Below the pieces are notes generated by a model. That model did not search any database, was not told the origin of the DNA, and saw only the letters and a list, made by a program, of their open reading frames with translations. Source: Ectocarpus siliculosus (Eukaryota; Sar; Phaeophyceae; Ectocarpales; Ectocarpaceae). From it: a DNA stretch of 64,000 nt. Positions within the stretch are counted from its first letter, which is position 1, and each line of letters begins with the position of its first letter. Made by a program: the position numbers and the translations under genes. Shown here piece by piece: positions 1-10,597 of this stretch. The stretch covers positions 7,164,704 to 7,228,703 of the forward strand of contig FN649728.1 of NCBI GenBank assembly GCA_000310025.1, written 5' to 3'.

Positions 1-474
1 GATCTTCGTGCTATGCAGCGGGCGCATATCTAGCCTTAAAAACATGTTTCAGCGACGGCTGGCTTAACCCCAAATGAGGTCAAAAGTAGTAGCAGCTGTA
101 GCAGCAGCAACAGCAGCTTGGAGGAGCAACAGGTACAAGAACAGCTCGCACAAAATTCACCAAGGAAGTACGCCACCACCGTCGATGGCCGTTGTCACCA
201 GCACGAGCCCAAGGGCGCCAATCTCAGCGAAAGCCCAGACGCTCCGAAAGCTGGTACCGTTCCAAACTACAGCCCACACGCGCGCACGGCACTCGCGAGG
301 AACCCATCAATGCTCAAGATACATCAAACCCTCAAGCAAACAATGCCACAATCTATAACACACCAACCAAACTTGGCACACCTAACAAACGCACGCGCCA
401 AAGCAACTACCCACCCAACACGAGGAAATCAGGTCAACTATCCCTCAGATAGATGCGAAACACAAAACACCAAC
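1..474. other. No recognisable gene
   Basis: Left edge of the window. The sequence is CA/AAC-rich with overlapping short open frames in several phases and no recognisable protein motif. If the minus-strand gene ending its last visible exon at 475 continues, further 3' exons would lie here, but none can be pointed out. Confidence 0.4.
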
Positions 475-2540
475 CCTAAGTTGCATTATCGGGCCCATTC
501 TCTGGCGGATAGCGGCGTGGAACATGAACTTGGCATTGGAGCGGTGCTCCTTGACGACGCCGGTGGCTCCCATTGACTCGGCCACTGTATTCTGGAACGT
601 GGTCGAGCCCAGATGGATTTTGGAGGCAAACAACCAAGACGGGGGAACAGGGGAATTTGTCACAAACGGAGAGGGGGGGGGGGCGTGGTGGCGGGGCGGT
701 GATTCTGAAAGACCCATGTCATACTTGAGTGGAAAGACGGGTGCCATGGCCACCGCCAAAAAAAGCAATCGAAGAAGGGGGGGCGGAGCGGTTAACCTCA
801 AGACAGCCACCCTTGCTTGGGAGGCAAAGACGAGCAATCACCTCTTGCCCTAACCGACCGACCGTGGTCACCCCGCTGCATGGACTATATTTGCTACCGA
901 ACAGCCCGACGCATCGCCCACGCAACCAACACCACCAATACTCACCGAAATAAAAGGTGCCCATCCCCAACCATCGCTACCACACGTCTCGAACCAACAC
1001 TCAAGTCGCATTTATCTCTACCTCACGACCCACCCCCCCAAACAATCTGCACACCTAACGACACCACCGCCAAAGTCACGGGTCAACCTACCTTAGCATG
1101 GGTTTTTCTGACCGCGGCGGAGTCCATGGACAAGAACTCGGCAACCTTTTTCGAGGCTGTCCTTCTCGTCCACCGTGATGATGCGTTTGGCGCCGGCCCA
1201 AGCGGCGAGGGTCTTCTTGTACACGTCCTTCGCTTGGTCGACAGTAACCATATACGGGATCTGGGCCAGATGGCGGTGAGATGACAGGCGTGAGAATAAT
1301 GTTTTCAAACAACGTCTTCATCGCCTTTCCAAGGCGTAAATTTGTTGCGGGCGGGATCTCACACACCGAATACGCCCTAACCATGACGGAATTGAACCGA
1401 CAGTGAGGCGTGCGCACTGTCACCGCAATGTACGGTGTGGAATCTACCCTCAACCCCTTAACACAACCAATACACACATGGAACATGCCCGCGAAAAGGT
1501 GGGATGGAAACGGCAGTTCGGTCGTGCGCAGTGACACACCGGTGTGCATGGTAGTTTCTGATTTCGTACCATGTATGTATGCGAACACACAAGCATACGG
1601 AACACGTCGCGATAAAAAAAACTCGACGGCACCGGCAGTCCGGTCGTAGCCACTGACATATGGATTGCAGCAATTTTTTCCGTACCATATACACACAATC
1701 GATACACACACACCTTGAAGCAATCATATTCTCGAGGAATATCCAACACACAATCGACATCCACGCCGAAGCCAGCATCTATTGTCGCCCATCTAAAATA
1801 CAATCGACAAACTAACCCACTAGCACGCACACCCATGACGCCTCCCTACCGGCGCCCGAGATAATGCAAAGCTTTTGGAAGCTTTTTCTGTTTACAATCG
1901 CGCTGAGACTGACGTCATTTAATTGGTCAGCCCATTAGCGTGGTCGACGTAAACCCAAATGTACCTAGCATACACAGACAGACACGAACACACCTTGAAG
2001 CTCGCAATGAGGGCCTCGTTAGCGTCCATGGGCTCATGATGGAAAGTGCTCGTCTCGAGGCAAAACTGCACGCTCTCCGTCAGCTGGTGGAGCACGCGGG
2101 ACCCCGCCGCATCGCCGTACGACTTGACCTGGTAAATGAAGGGGGGGTAGAGAGAGGGAGGAACCGAGAGAAAGAGAGGGCATGAGAGACAGATAGAAAG
2201 ACAGAAAGACATGAGACATTTTATACAGATGGAGTTTGGTGTCGTGTCGTACTTGCTCAAAATCTCGTCCAATTCTAAATTTTATATATGCTAGTGAAAG
2301 GAAGCACCTAGAAGGCCAGATTGCAGACTATTCGTGGTATTTGTCGTTTTTTTTCGTATTCGAACTTAGTAATTAGAAGTATGAGCGAGCTGGATGCTCG
2401 ATTCGAAATTTGGGGGCTACAGGTTCTCCGTCTAAGCAATCGGTCTAAGCACAAACACATGAGCAACACCCGAAACTGCAGCTCCAAGTGGTCCTCGTAG
2501 AGAAGGGCATCCATGCGTACGTGTCGCCTCGACGCTATTT
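475..2540 (-). CDS. Multi-exon gene of unknown function (partial; one exon frameshifted)
   Basis: Four minus-strand exon candidates are visible: about 2540-2470, 2128-1994, 1260-1092 and 591-475. Each later exon has an AG acceptor (ccag|gtcaag, cccag|atcccg, ttccag|aataca) and each has a GT donor (cgg|gtgttg, aag|gtgtgt, aag|gtaggt, agg|gttggt). The last three are in phase 0 and encode 45, 56 and 39 residues, with landmarks VKSYGDAAGSRVLHQL, IPYMVTVDQAKDVYKK and NTVAESMGATGVVKEH. Exon 1260-1092 is 169 bp. Its donor-side frame (ending RKTHAK) differs from its acceptor-side frame, and one extra A in the A-run near 1156-1160 (after codons for DSLEK) would explain it; removing it gives 168 bp. 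This is either a disabling insertion or a sequencing error. I do not recognise the protein. The first and last exons of the gene are not identified, and a foldback element lies just upstream at 2648-3971. Confidence 0.5.
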
Positions 2541-2647
2541 CTCGTGACCCTAACGCCATCTGGGGCGGCACTCGCGACCACGCCCCTGCTCTTGGGAAAC
2601 ACAAAAACACACCATCACGAGGTCGATCACTTTTGTCTACAACGGAT

Positions 2648-3971
2648 AATTTATAAAGGGAAATAGACACAAGTGGGTATACCCACCCCTTTCTCGGACA
2701 AAAGTGGGTACTCGAAAATCCAGCGCGCGCGCACTCCATAGGCGACACCCCCAAACGACTCAAAACCCCATTCTGACACCTGGGCGACACAGCCAGGGAC
2801 CATACACAGCACGGGCATCGTTTTTTCCCCACTTTTAGGCACACCTTTGGCCCTAATACCGCCGACGCGCGCAAGGCCTCACCAGAGTGCCCACTTATGT
2901 CCGACATCGCGGTGGGTATACCCACCGGCGTCAACTAATTTTTTCATGTACCCACTTGTGTCTGTATTTTGACCCACTTTTGTCCAAATTGTACCCACTT
3001 TCGTCCACTTACGGACGGCGGAAATCGAGCGGAAATCGACCTCCACGTCACCGCACGGCAGAACATCGAATAGCCTCGGAACGTCTCAGAACCTCCCAAC
3101 ACCGTATGTATCCATGGCTGCCGACTGCGGACCGACCACGGAGGAACATGTCAGAAACATGCCAGACCCCTTCGGTACCGGCACGGGAAGATACCAGGCA
3201 CGGGAAGATACCCGCGGCAAGCCCGGCAAGCAGCGCACTAACGGCACGCCACAAATAAATGCGTGACACACAACGGACAACACAACCAACGGGTCGCGCA
3301 TACAGAACAAAAAAGACGCGCAAACAGCAACAACACACATACAAAAACACCAACCACCACGACGAGTGCACACCGACTCGTCACGGCAACAGTAGGCTTG
3401 CCGCGGGTATCTTCCCGTGCCTGGTATCTTCCCGTGCCGGTACCGAAGGGGTCTGGCATGTTTCTGACATGTTCCTCCGTGGTCGGTCCGCAGTCGGCAG
3501 CCATGGATACATACGGTGTTGGGAGGTTCTGAGACGTTCCGAGGCTATTCGATGTTCTGCCGTGCGGTGACGTGGAGGTCGATTTCCGCTCGATTTCCGC
3601 CGTCCGTAAGTGGACAAAAGTGGGTACAATTTGGACAAAAGTGGGTCAAAATACAGACACAAGTGGGTACATGAAAAAATTAGTTGACGCCGGTGGGTAT
3701 ACCCACCGCGATGTCGGACATAAGTGGGCACTCTGGTGAGGCCTTGCGCGCGTCGGCGGTATTAGGGCCAAAGGTGTGCCTAAAAGTGGGGAAAAAACGA
3801 TGCCCGTGCTGTGTATGGTCCCTGGCTGTGTCGCCCAGGTGTCAGAATGGGGTTTTGAGTCGTTTGGGGGTGTCGCCTATGGAGTGCGCGCGCGCTGGAT
3901 TTTCGAGTACCCACTTTTGTCCGAGAAAGGGGTGGGTATACCCACTTGTGTCTATTTCCCATTTATAAATT
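2648..3971. mobile_element. Foldback (long-TIR) element with 577-bp near-perfect arms
   Basis: Left arm 2648-3223 and right arm 3395-3971 are almost exact reverse complements, with a unique 171-bp centre (3224-3394). The outermost inverted sequence is AATTTATAAA followed by GGGAAATAG. Each arm carries about six copies of GACAnAAGTGGGTA in both orientations (for example near 2664, 2697, 2888, 2947, 2969 and 2992) and the palindrome GTGGGTATACCCAC (near 2675 and 2912). Repeated subterminal motifs of this sort are typical of transposase binding sites. No transposase is encoded, and the open frames in the arms are mirror images of each other and non-coding. High arm identity implies recent origin or conversion between arms. 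The element sits between the unknown gene and the ATPase remnant. No clear target-site duplication was found. Confidence 0.85.
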
Positions 3972-4474
3972 CTCACTTTCCCATGATGCTGCTATGTCCA
4001 TGCCTCGATCGCCCTCTCTCCATCCAGTATGGCGCAAAGTCAGCTTACTGAATGGCATTGATACGAATGCGGGGGGAAGGGGAGGAACGTCATCAAGCGC
4101 GAGTCCAGTCAGCTTCATCCACGAAGCACCGCGTAACGTTTCGACAGCTGTCCCAATGCCATGTCGGCCGATGGGTTTTACGGCTTAGGGTGGCTAACGC
4201 AAAAACGTTTCCACAGCAGAGAGAGATACAAGGACTACCTCCCCACGAAGGCTAGCCCCTCGATATTCGCGCGAAGAGAGGCTTCTTCATGTCTTCATTA
4301 CCCTTTAAGGCTGGCGCAAGTGTACCAACCAAACGCTCACCATGTGCTTACAAAGCAGCAACTGCTGTAGTACGATTCTTCGGCACCGTTCTTCACTAAC
4401 CTATCGTCATCACGTGCGTCCGACGACCTTAACCCAAAGGGCCTTGACGGTCAGCCAAATAACAACGCACTCAC
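3972..4474. other. No recognisable gene; missing 3' part of ATPase remnant expected here
   Basis: No exon with the expected downstream P-type ATPase motifs (TSPQQK, TGDGVND) could be found in this stretch on the minus strand. The open frames present show no motif. The ATPase copy may have been truncated here. Confidence 0.35.
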
Positions 4475-6647
4475 CGTTGCTCAGGTGTGAGGTCATCTAT
4501 GTGGTCCCCCTGCAAGATGGCGCAGTCGTGGTCACCCTCGCCCACCTTCCCTGAGCAAAGAAAAAAAAAACGAACAATTGTTCGGCGGTCTAAGCAGGGA
4601 CATGCACATGGACAGGGGTGGGCACGTCACCACCCGAATCAGGGAGATACGAACCCGAACAGCGCAAGGAAAACCTCATGGCCACCAAAATGGGGGTAGG
4701 GCAACACTTTCAGCAGGACTCACCCTAACAAAATAACACGCCCCAAATGAAGTAAGCTATTGTAGAGCCGCCCAAACCTTGGTAAGTTGAGGCCTATGTT
4801 TTCAGCGGAATGCAAAACAAAACAAGCCTACAAGCGAAAACAGCCGGCAGTGATTACGGCCAACACACACAGACAACAGAAACATCCGGAGATACTGTGA
4901 GATACCGCGTGCTAAGACACCCACCTCCGCTTCGGACACAATTAGCCTCGCTGCGCTCGCTGCCTCAGACGCCCTCTTGATGATGCCCGCCTGAACATTT
5001 TTCGCGATATTTCGTTACTTTCTTTTTCAACAATGGGATGGTAAACTGTGTTTTCTCGGAAACGATGGATGTTCCATTTCATTTCAACGAAAACGAGACT
5101 AACACCTCGGACGGCGGACAGCAACAAATATACAAAAAACACCGTCAAACAACAGAAGCCTACGTCACGACGACGACGACGACGAGTAACCCTACAACCA
5201 CGATTAAGGCGGAGAAGAATCACCCCGAAACCCAACAAACGACGCAAGACAAGAACGATAAAACAAGACACACAGCGACACCAACACCAACGGCAACGGC
5301 AACAGCAACAGCAACAAACAACAAACCTGTCGAGCGATCGCCCTAACCGATAGCGGGCGGTCCCCAATGACCATCACCACATGCACCTAACCCGCGTTGC
5401 ACTCGTGCATGACCTCCTGCACCGCCGGCTTGGGCGGGCTTGGGCGGATCACGTAGCCCCACGAGGCTGACGAAGGACCACCGTGTCAAATACCCTCCCA
5501 ACCCCAACCCACCCCACCAATCCGCGAACGATACCCACATAGCATCACAAGCGAGCGGAAAGCGAACAAACACTCGTGTGAAATGAACGGTGAAAGCTCA
5601 CGCCTGTTCTTCACAAGCGAGCGAAACATGTGCATGCAACCGAATCAACCTACCCGAAGCCCTACAGAGTCTGACAAGCGGTATTCGCGTTCTATTTACA
5701 ACCGTGGTGATTGAGCCGCTAGTTGAATACCACGGACCGAACGCAGTTGAGGTCGCGGGAAAGGCAAGCACGCAGGGTTAAGAAAGGGTATCAGAATGGC
5801 GGTGACAAGCGTTAGGCCTAGTAGGAGGCCGGAGGTCCGCCGCAAACAACGACGGAGGGCGAGAGGAAGAAGGGGTTTGATTGCGTCTAGGTTAGACGGA
5901 GGAACTATAATTCCCAACCTAACCTCGACTTCGCCACGGTAGCAGCATGTCCCGTGTCCTCCACCAATCACGATACATCGGGTTAACCCTACTCATCGGT
6001 CTATCCACCTTAACAACAACATAAACATGGGAAAAAAATACACGGCTCCCTCGCTCGCAGCGAAAGCACCAACAACGCCGCCATCCTCCCACTCACCTCC
6101 GGCGCGGAGCCTAAGCTGGCCTCCGCGATGATTGCCCCCTAAGCCGAAAGGCGCTTCCCGTTCATCCAGACATCCTCCACGCTCATTCGGTTCACGCCAA
6201 GGGTGCCGGTCTTGTCCGAGGCGACCAGGGTGGTAGTGCCTACAAGTTCACGTTAATGATGAGCGAGCAATGACGAGCGAGCGAGACATGGGGAAAACGC
6301 GGGAGGGTCTCCGCACCATCAGAAAGTAGGAGAGGATCGGGGACGCGACATGGAAGCACACCGTTAATCGTTCAAGTCCTTTCTATTTTTTCGGTTAGCG
6401 ATCGGTCATAACCACTCGCCTCTTCCATGAACCTCCCCGTAGCATTTCTCTGTTTCTCTAACTAACTTCAACTTGCACTATCGAAAGCAAAAGGACATAA
6501 ACGACAACAAAAAACGACGACAAAAAATCAGATGAGCTACAAAAGGCATTTTTTAATTTTTTTTCTTAACGCGGTAGGGCCCTTCGCCAGCACATTCCTG
6601 TCCTTGAGACTCATGAACACAAAGGTCCAAAGCATGGTCACTAAACT
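4475..6647 (-). pseudogene. P-type cation ATPase (Na+/K+-type, IIC-like) pseudogene fragment
   Basis: Several minus-strand exon remnants line up in the order of a type IIC P-type ATPase alpha subunit, the membrane pump that forms an aspartyl-phosphate. Remnant 6647 to about 6570 carries NVLAK, the segment before the phosphorylation site. Exon 6239-6097 (acceptor tgtag|gcact, donor gag|gtgagt) carries SDKTGTLGVNRMSVEDVW, where the family has TLT. Exon 5466-5327 carries LVGLRDPPKPAVQEVMHEC and MVIGDRP in place of MVTGDHP. Exon 4990-4925 carries AGIIKRASEAASAARL, and exon 4550-4475 carries CAILQGDHIDDLTPEQ, matching the IIC-specific segment after TGDH. Lesions: in-frame TAG at 6141-6139 and 5389-5387; a 10-bp tandem duplication near 5430-5450 that shifts frame; a phase mismatch between the last two exons; and no visible nucleotide-binding domain, TGDGVND hinge or C-terminal membrane segments. 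Identity rests on the motif series; death of the gene is seen directly. Confidence 0.75.
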
Positions 6648-7404
6648 CTGTTTACCGCACGGTAGTCGCCCGAGGCTCCGCTGTGCTTCTAGCGCAGAGA
6701 GAACCCTTGGTGTATCGTGACTCGGTGAGGTGCTACGCTGTGGTGGAGTTGGCACGCTGTGGTCCTGTCTAGGTTTAGGCTGTGTAGTGCCTGGGCGCCT
6801 AACTTAATGTGCAAAATCCCCTGAGCCGCGCGTCCCCTGCAGGTGGTATAACTGGTACACAGCCTAGTTCTACTCTGTGGTAGAACTGCTGCATTGCCTG
6901 GTCCCAAAAGGGTCTACACTTCTGTGATAAAGCTAATCTAGGACGCATACCCCCCCCCCCCCCCCGCCGGCCCCAGAGGTGATCTCCAGCAGCAGTACTC
7001 CGTTGCGCGGTATTCTTCCGTGTGTCTCGCTGTGTTAGTATAGCCAGCCAAAACATCTGCCCAAGAAGCGGAAGCTTTTCTTACAGGGAGAAATCATGAG
7101 TAATTGGCGACACTCACCTGACACCCCCTACGGCGTACACATAGCAGCATGGGCAGAGAGGACTTCCCACGGCATCGAAGAGAGTCACACTTTCGGCCGA
7201 GCCGCTGGGCTGCTGTAAGTTACGAAACAAACAAGCGGGCGAGGCCGGGCAACAACAGGGTGTATGCATACATATGTCAAGAAAGCATCATGCAACCTGA
7301 GCCAATATGATACATAGTTACTAGCTGACATTACGTACATAGGGTAGGACATTACATACGACCCTAAAACACTCCCAAGCACCCAAAACACTGCCTGCAC
7401 TCAG
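6648..7404. other. No gene; contains poly-C tract
   Basis: A run of about 15 C lies near 6950-6965. A diverged copy of a local repeat (core CCTGACAYCCCCTACGG) lies near 7110-7160; related copies recur at about 9.09, 9.30 and 9.79 kb. No coding sequence was recognised. Confidence 0.5.
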
Positions 7405-8880
7405 ATATTGCATACTAGGGGCAACGATTGGCCCCCCGCCCCCAATGGGGCGGGTGGCCTGACTCCCCTAGCAAGACATTAGTGATGGATGGCGGATGGA
7501 TGCCGGACAGTATCATGACGGGATTTCGGCGTCGCTAACTTTCAACGGTTGACGCTATGTTGAGCCTGTGCCTCAATAAAGGAGTTTGCCTACTGTAACC
7601 CAATATGCAGACGATAGTGGATGTGAAACTTCCACTGCGTAGATCACAATTAGTTGTTGGCTGCACGGGTCGGGGCGTGGTGCGAAATCTCCAAGAGGAA
7701 AACAAGTGCGCGTGCCGTTGGTTGTGGCAGTCGGACACAACGGAATGAGGGGTACGTATGTGGCAACCAAGGAGTAATACTTGTGTCGCATGGATACAGT
7801 CAAGCAGTAACATTGTATAGTCTAAGAGCAACAGTAATACGGAAAGTGCAGACTCTGCGCAGGAGCAGTTACGAACAAGGCAGATTGCACGCCGGCGTAC
7901 AGTTCTGCAGAGCCAGCGGCAGTGGATGTAAATTGTGTTTTGTGAAGAGATTGGCATGATGGCCGCAGTGGAGGTGAGCAGACGTCATGTTCGAGGTTGC
8001 ACATAATGTGGGCGGACTACGTCCTGGTTTCCCGCAAGCATGCCCTCTAGGCAACATCTATACGCCGGATCAAAGCTGTGTGTTGTTGTACTCTACATAC
8101 AGTACAGCAGGTGAGGTTTGAGTTTGGCAGGAGTGGAGTCGGTGTTGCAGAGCGCACGCGACACGTGACGTAGCCGAACTACACTGCTGCACAGCTGTAC
8201 ATGTTCGTGATGGCTGCCACACGCAGTACGTGATCGCAAAAACGTTAAAAAAAACAATACCGTACACCAAACGTGAACAGTCGTTTCGAAACTAGGTACA
8301 CTGCAGCACAGCAGTAGCTGATAGCCCCGTGTTGGAGAGCGACATGCCGTAGACGAAGTACATACTCCGATCGGTGCCGCACGCGTGCATGTGGTCGCAA
8401 CGACAGTCAAACCGAAACAAAACAGAACGTGAACCGTCGTCTAATGCATCCATGACTGGGTGTGACGATAGCACGCAAGGCTGCACTACACGCTGTTGTT
8501 GCTGCACCAAAGTCCGTTCGATATGTGGTGGCCTCAACGCTAGGCATTCCGTCGCAACGCATGCTGAGTGGCGCGAACAAAATGCAGACGACACCGATTT
8601 GGTGCTAACCCAGCAAAAGCACGTGGTCGCCACAATATCAAAACAACGCGCACTCAGCAAAGGGTGCGACGAGGGCACCTTAAGGTTCGAAACACGTTGT
8701 CGTTGCTGCACGAAGTTCGTGAGATACGTGGTGAGTGGAGGCCACAAACCTAGGCATTTCGTCGCAACGCGTTACTGCTGTGTGGCACGTGAAAAATATA
8801 AATAAACGGCAGCACCAATTTTGGGGTACTTCTTACTGCTGTAGATAAAAATCAAGTCAAGGTCTGACGACGAAATCTTT
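7405..8880. repeat. Dispersed repeat, paralogue of 38.2-40.4 kb
   Basis: The block opens with TACTAGGGGCAAC, then a GC hairpin (7435-7454), TTTCGGCGTCG and GTTGACG, and runs through TATGTGGCAACCAA, CAGACTCTGCGCAGGA and GTCGCAACGCATGCTG to AAATCAAGTC followed by GTCTGACGACG. The same landmarks occur in the same order and strand at 38196-40430. Within it a unit of about 200 bp (GTTGCTGCACnAAGT ... GTCGCAACGC) is repeated imperfectly, at about 8500-8570 and 8700-8775. No protein frame is conserved between the two copies, so this is a non-coding or long-dead element. It is too diverged to assign to a class. Confidence 0.7.
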
Positions 8881-10597
8881 AGAGTATTTACATAATCAGC
8901 AAAAGCCCATAGTTGGCCACGCCCTTCCCGTTCCATGTCCGCCTCTACTGTTAAAACAGGTTTAACCTTCTCACTCCGACACGCCTCTACACTGGTGATG
9001 TGAAATTGCACATGCCCGACATGCACCCATGCTAAGGATCTAAAAAAAACAAACTAAATTGATCAAGCCGTGACGCTCTCTGGCAACCCTTACCTGACAT
9101 CTCCTACGGAGTGCACCCAGCACCTACCCGCAGACGGAGCAGTAAGGAATCTTCCGGCGCCCGACCATATGTTTGCTGCGGTGATTTTGTCATGCTGCGG
9201 TGCTGGTGACCTGGTTGCAGATGTCCGACATGCAACCATTTTCGGAAAAATAAACAAACGAAAATTAAAATTCGGAAGTCGTCGCGCTCTTTGGTGACCC
9301 TTACCTGACACCCCCTACGGGCTGCCCTTGGACGCAGGCGCAGCAGAAGGACTCTTCCGGCACCCGAGAGGGGAACACGTCCGGCCGAGCGAGTGGACTG
9401 CTGTGACATCCAAAATCGAGCGAGAGAGAGAGAGGGGTGCCCTGGAGCAAGCGTGTACATGTATGTACAGGTCTACGCATAGTCTAGAGGGTCGCAACCT
9501 TGAGCCAGGTATATGAGACATGACTCGAACCATGAGATGCATACAACCAACCATGAACACACTGCCTGCGTTCCGACACTACATATCAGCGATATCGACG
9601 AAGTTGGGCCACGTCTATACTCTTCCAGCCTTGCTTTTGAAACATATGTTCTTGGCTTCTCACTCCCAGACATGTTTGCTGCGGTGATGGTATCATGATG
9701 CGGCTGGCGGTGAGATGCGCACAGAACAAGAGGAGCGGAAAAAAAGGGGCGCGAAGTATGTTGCGGAAGTCAGAGGCGCAATTTCGTGAACCTCACCTGA
9801 CATCCCCTGCGGGATATGCACAGCAGAAGCAGCAGCAGCATTGGCATCGAAGAGAGGCACAATTCCGTCCCAGCAGAGACGCTACTGTGAAACCGGAAAG
9901 CAAGACGAGAGAAATAGGGGCGAGCGCCAGCAGGGCATACATACGTTAAAAAAAAAAATGCGGATACTTTAAGAATCGAATAAACAAAATACCTGCAACC
10001 CTGGAGCCAGATATACGACACAACTTCTAGGCATGACACGGGAACACAACCACTTTACCAGGCAATATCGATGAAGTCGGGTCACGAAGCTACTCTATAT
10101 GCCTCGGTATTGAAACAGCGTCAGGCTTCTCATTCTGACACATATTATGTTTGCTGCGGTTATGGTGTCATGCTGCGGTGGTGCGTCAATACGAGCAGCC
10201 CAGACACGCAACAGTGACTGCGAAGACTAACCGCGAAACAGCAGTGCTCTCGGCCTTGAAGAGAACGACACCATCACCGATAACAACGGATGAGAAAACG
10301 ACGTTGGCGAATCTTGCTTGTACTGCTGTACATTGGGTACGGCTCGAAGGAAATGTACGAACATATCACGCCAATTCAAGCGGCCCTAACCCTAACCCTT
10401 TTTTTTCTCTTTGTCCTTTTTTTTCTCTCTTTTTTTCTCTCTTTTTCTGTGCCAGATGGACTTGTCTCTGCTTGCGTTGTCAAGTACCAAGATTGAACCA
10501 AGGGAGTGTGCCTCTTTCTCTCCGGCCCATGATAGATAGTGACTGCTATAATCTCAGTTGATACCCCGCATAGCGTGAAGAGGGAGCGGAGGATCCC
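8881..10597. repeat. Diverged local repeats around TTACCTGACAYCYCCTACGG
   Basis: At least three imperfect copies of a roughly 200-300 bp unit begin near 9085, 9295 and 9783. They share CTGACATCTCCTACGG-like cores, CAGCAGAAG and TTCCGGC, and a second conserved block (ATGTTTGCTGCGGT, then GTCATGCTGCGG) near 9168, 9670 and 10148. An isolated CCCTAACCCTAACCC is present at about 10383-10397, followed by a T/C-rich tract (10398-10447). No gene was recognised. Confidence 0.5.

Noticed and set aside
2308-2934. 208-codon minus-strand frame with an identical peptide on the plus strand at 3684-3968
   Set aside because: Both come from the two arms of the palindrome; the shared peptide reflects inverted repetition, not coding. 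One true exon (about 2540-2470) overlaps its 3' part.
4942-5367. 141-codon minus-strand frame with poly-Cys/Arg
   Set aside because: It crosses two ATPase exons in the wrong frame and an intron with CAACAA/GGCAAC repeats; only the exon segments 5466-5327 and 4990-4925 are supported.
7405-7480. Helitron 3' end (GC hairpin followed by CTAG)
   Set aside because: The paralogue at 38.2 kb has CTTG at the corresponding site and the hairpin lies at the start of the repeat; no Rep/helicase or defined 5' TC end.
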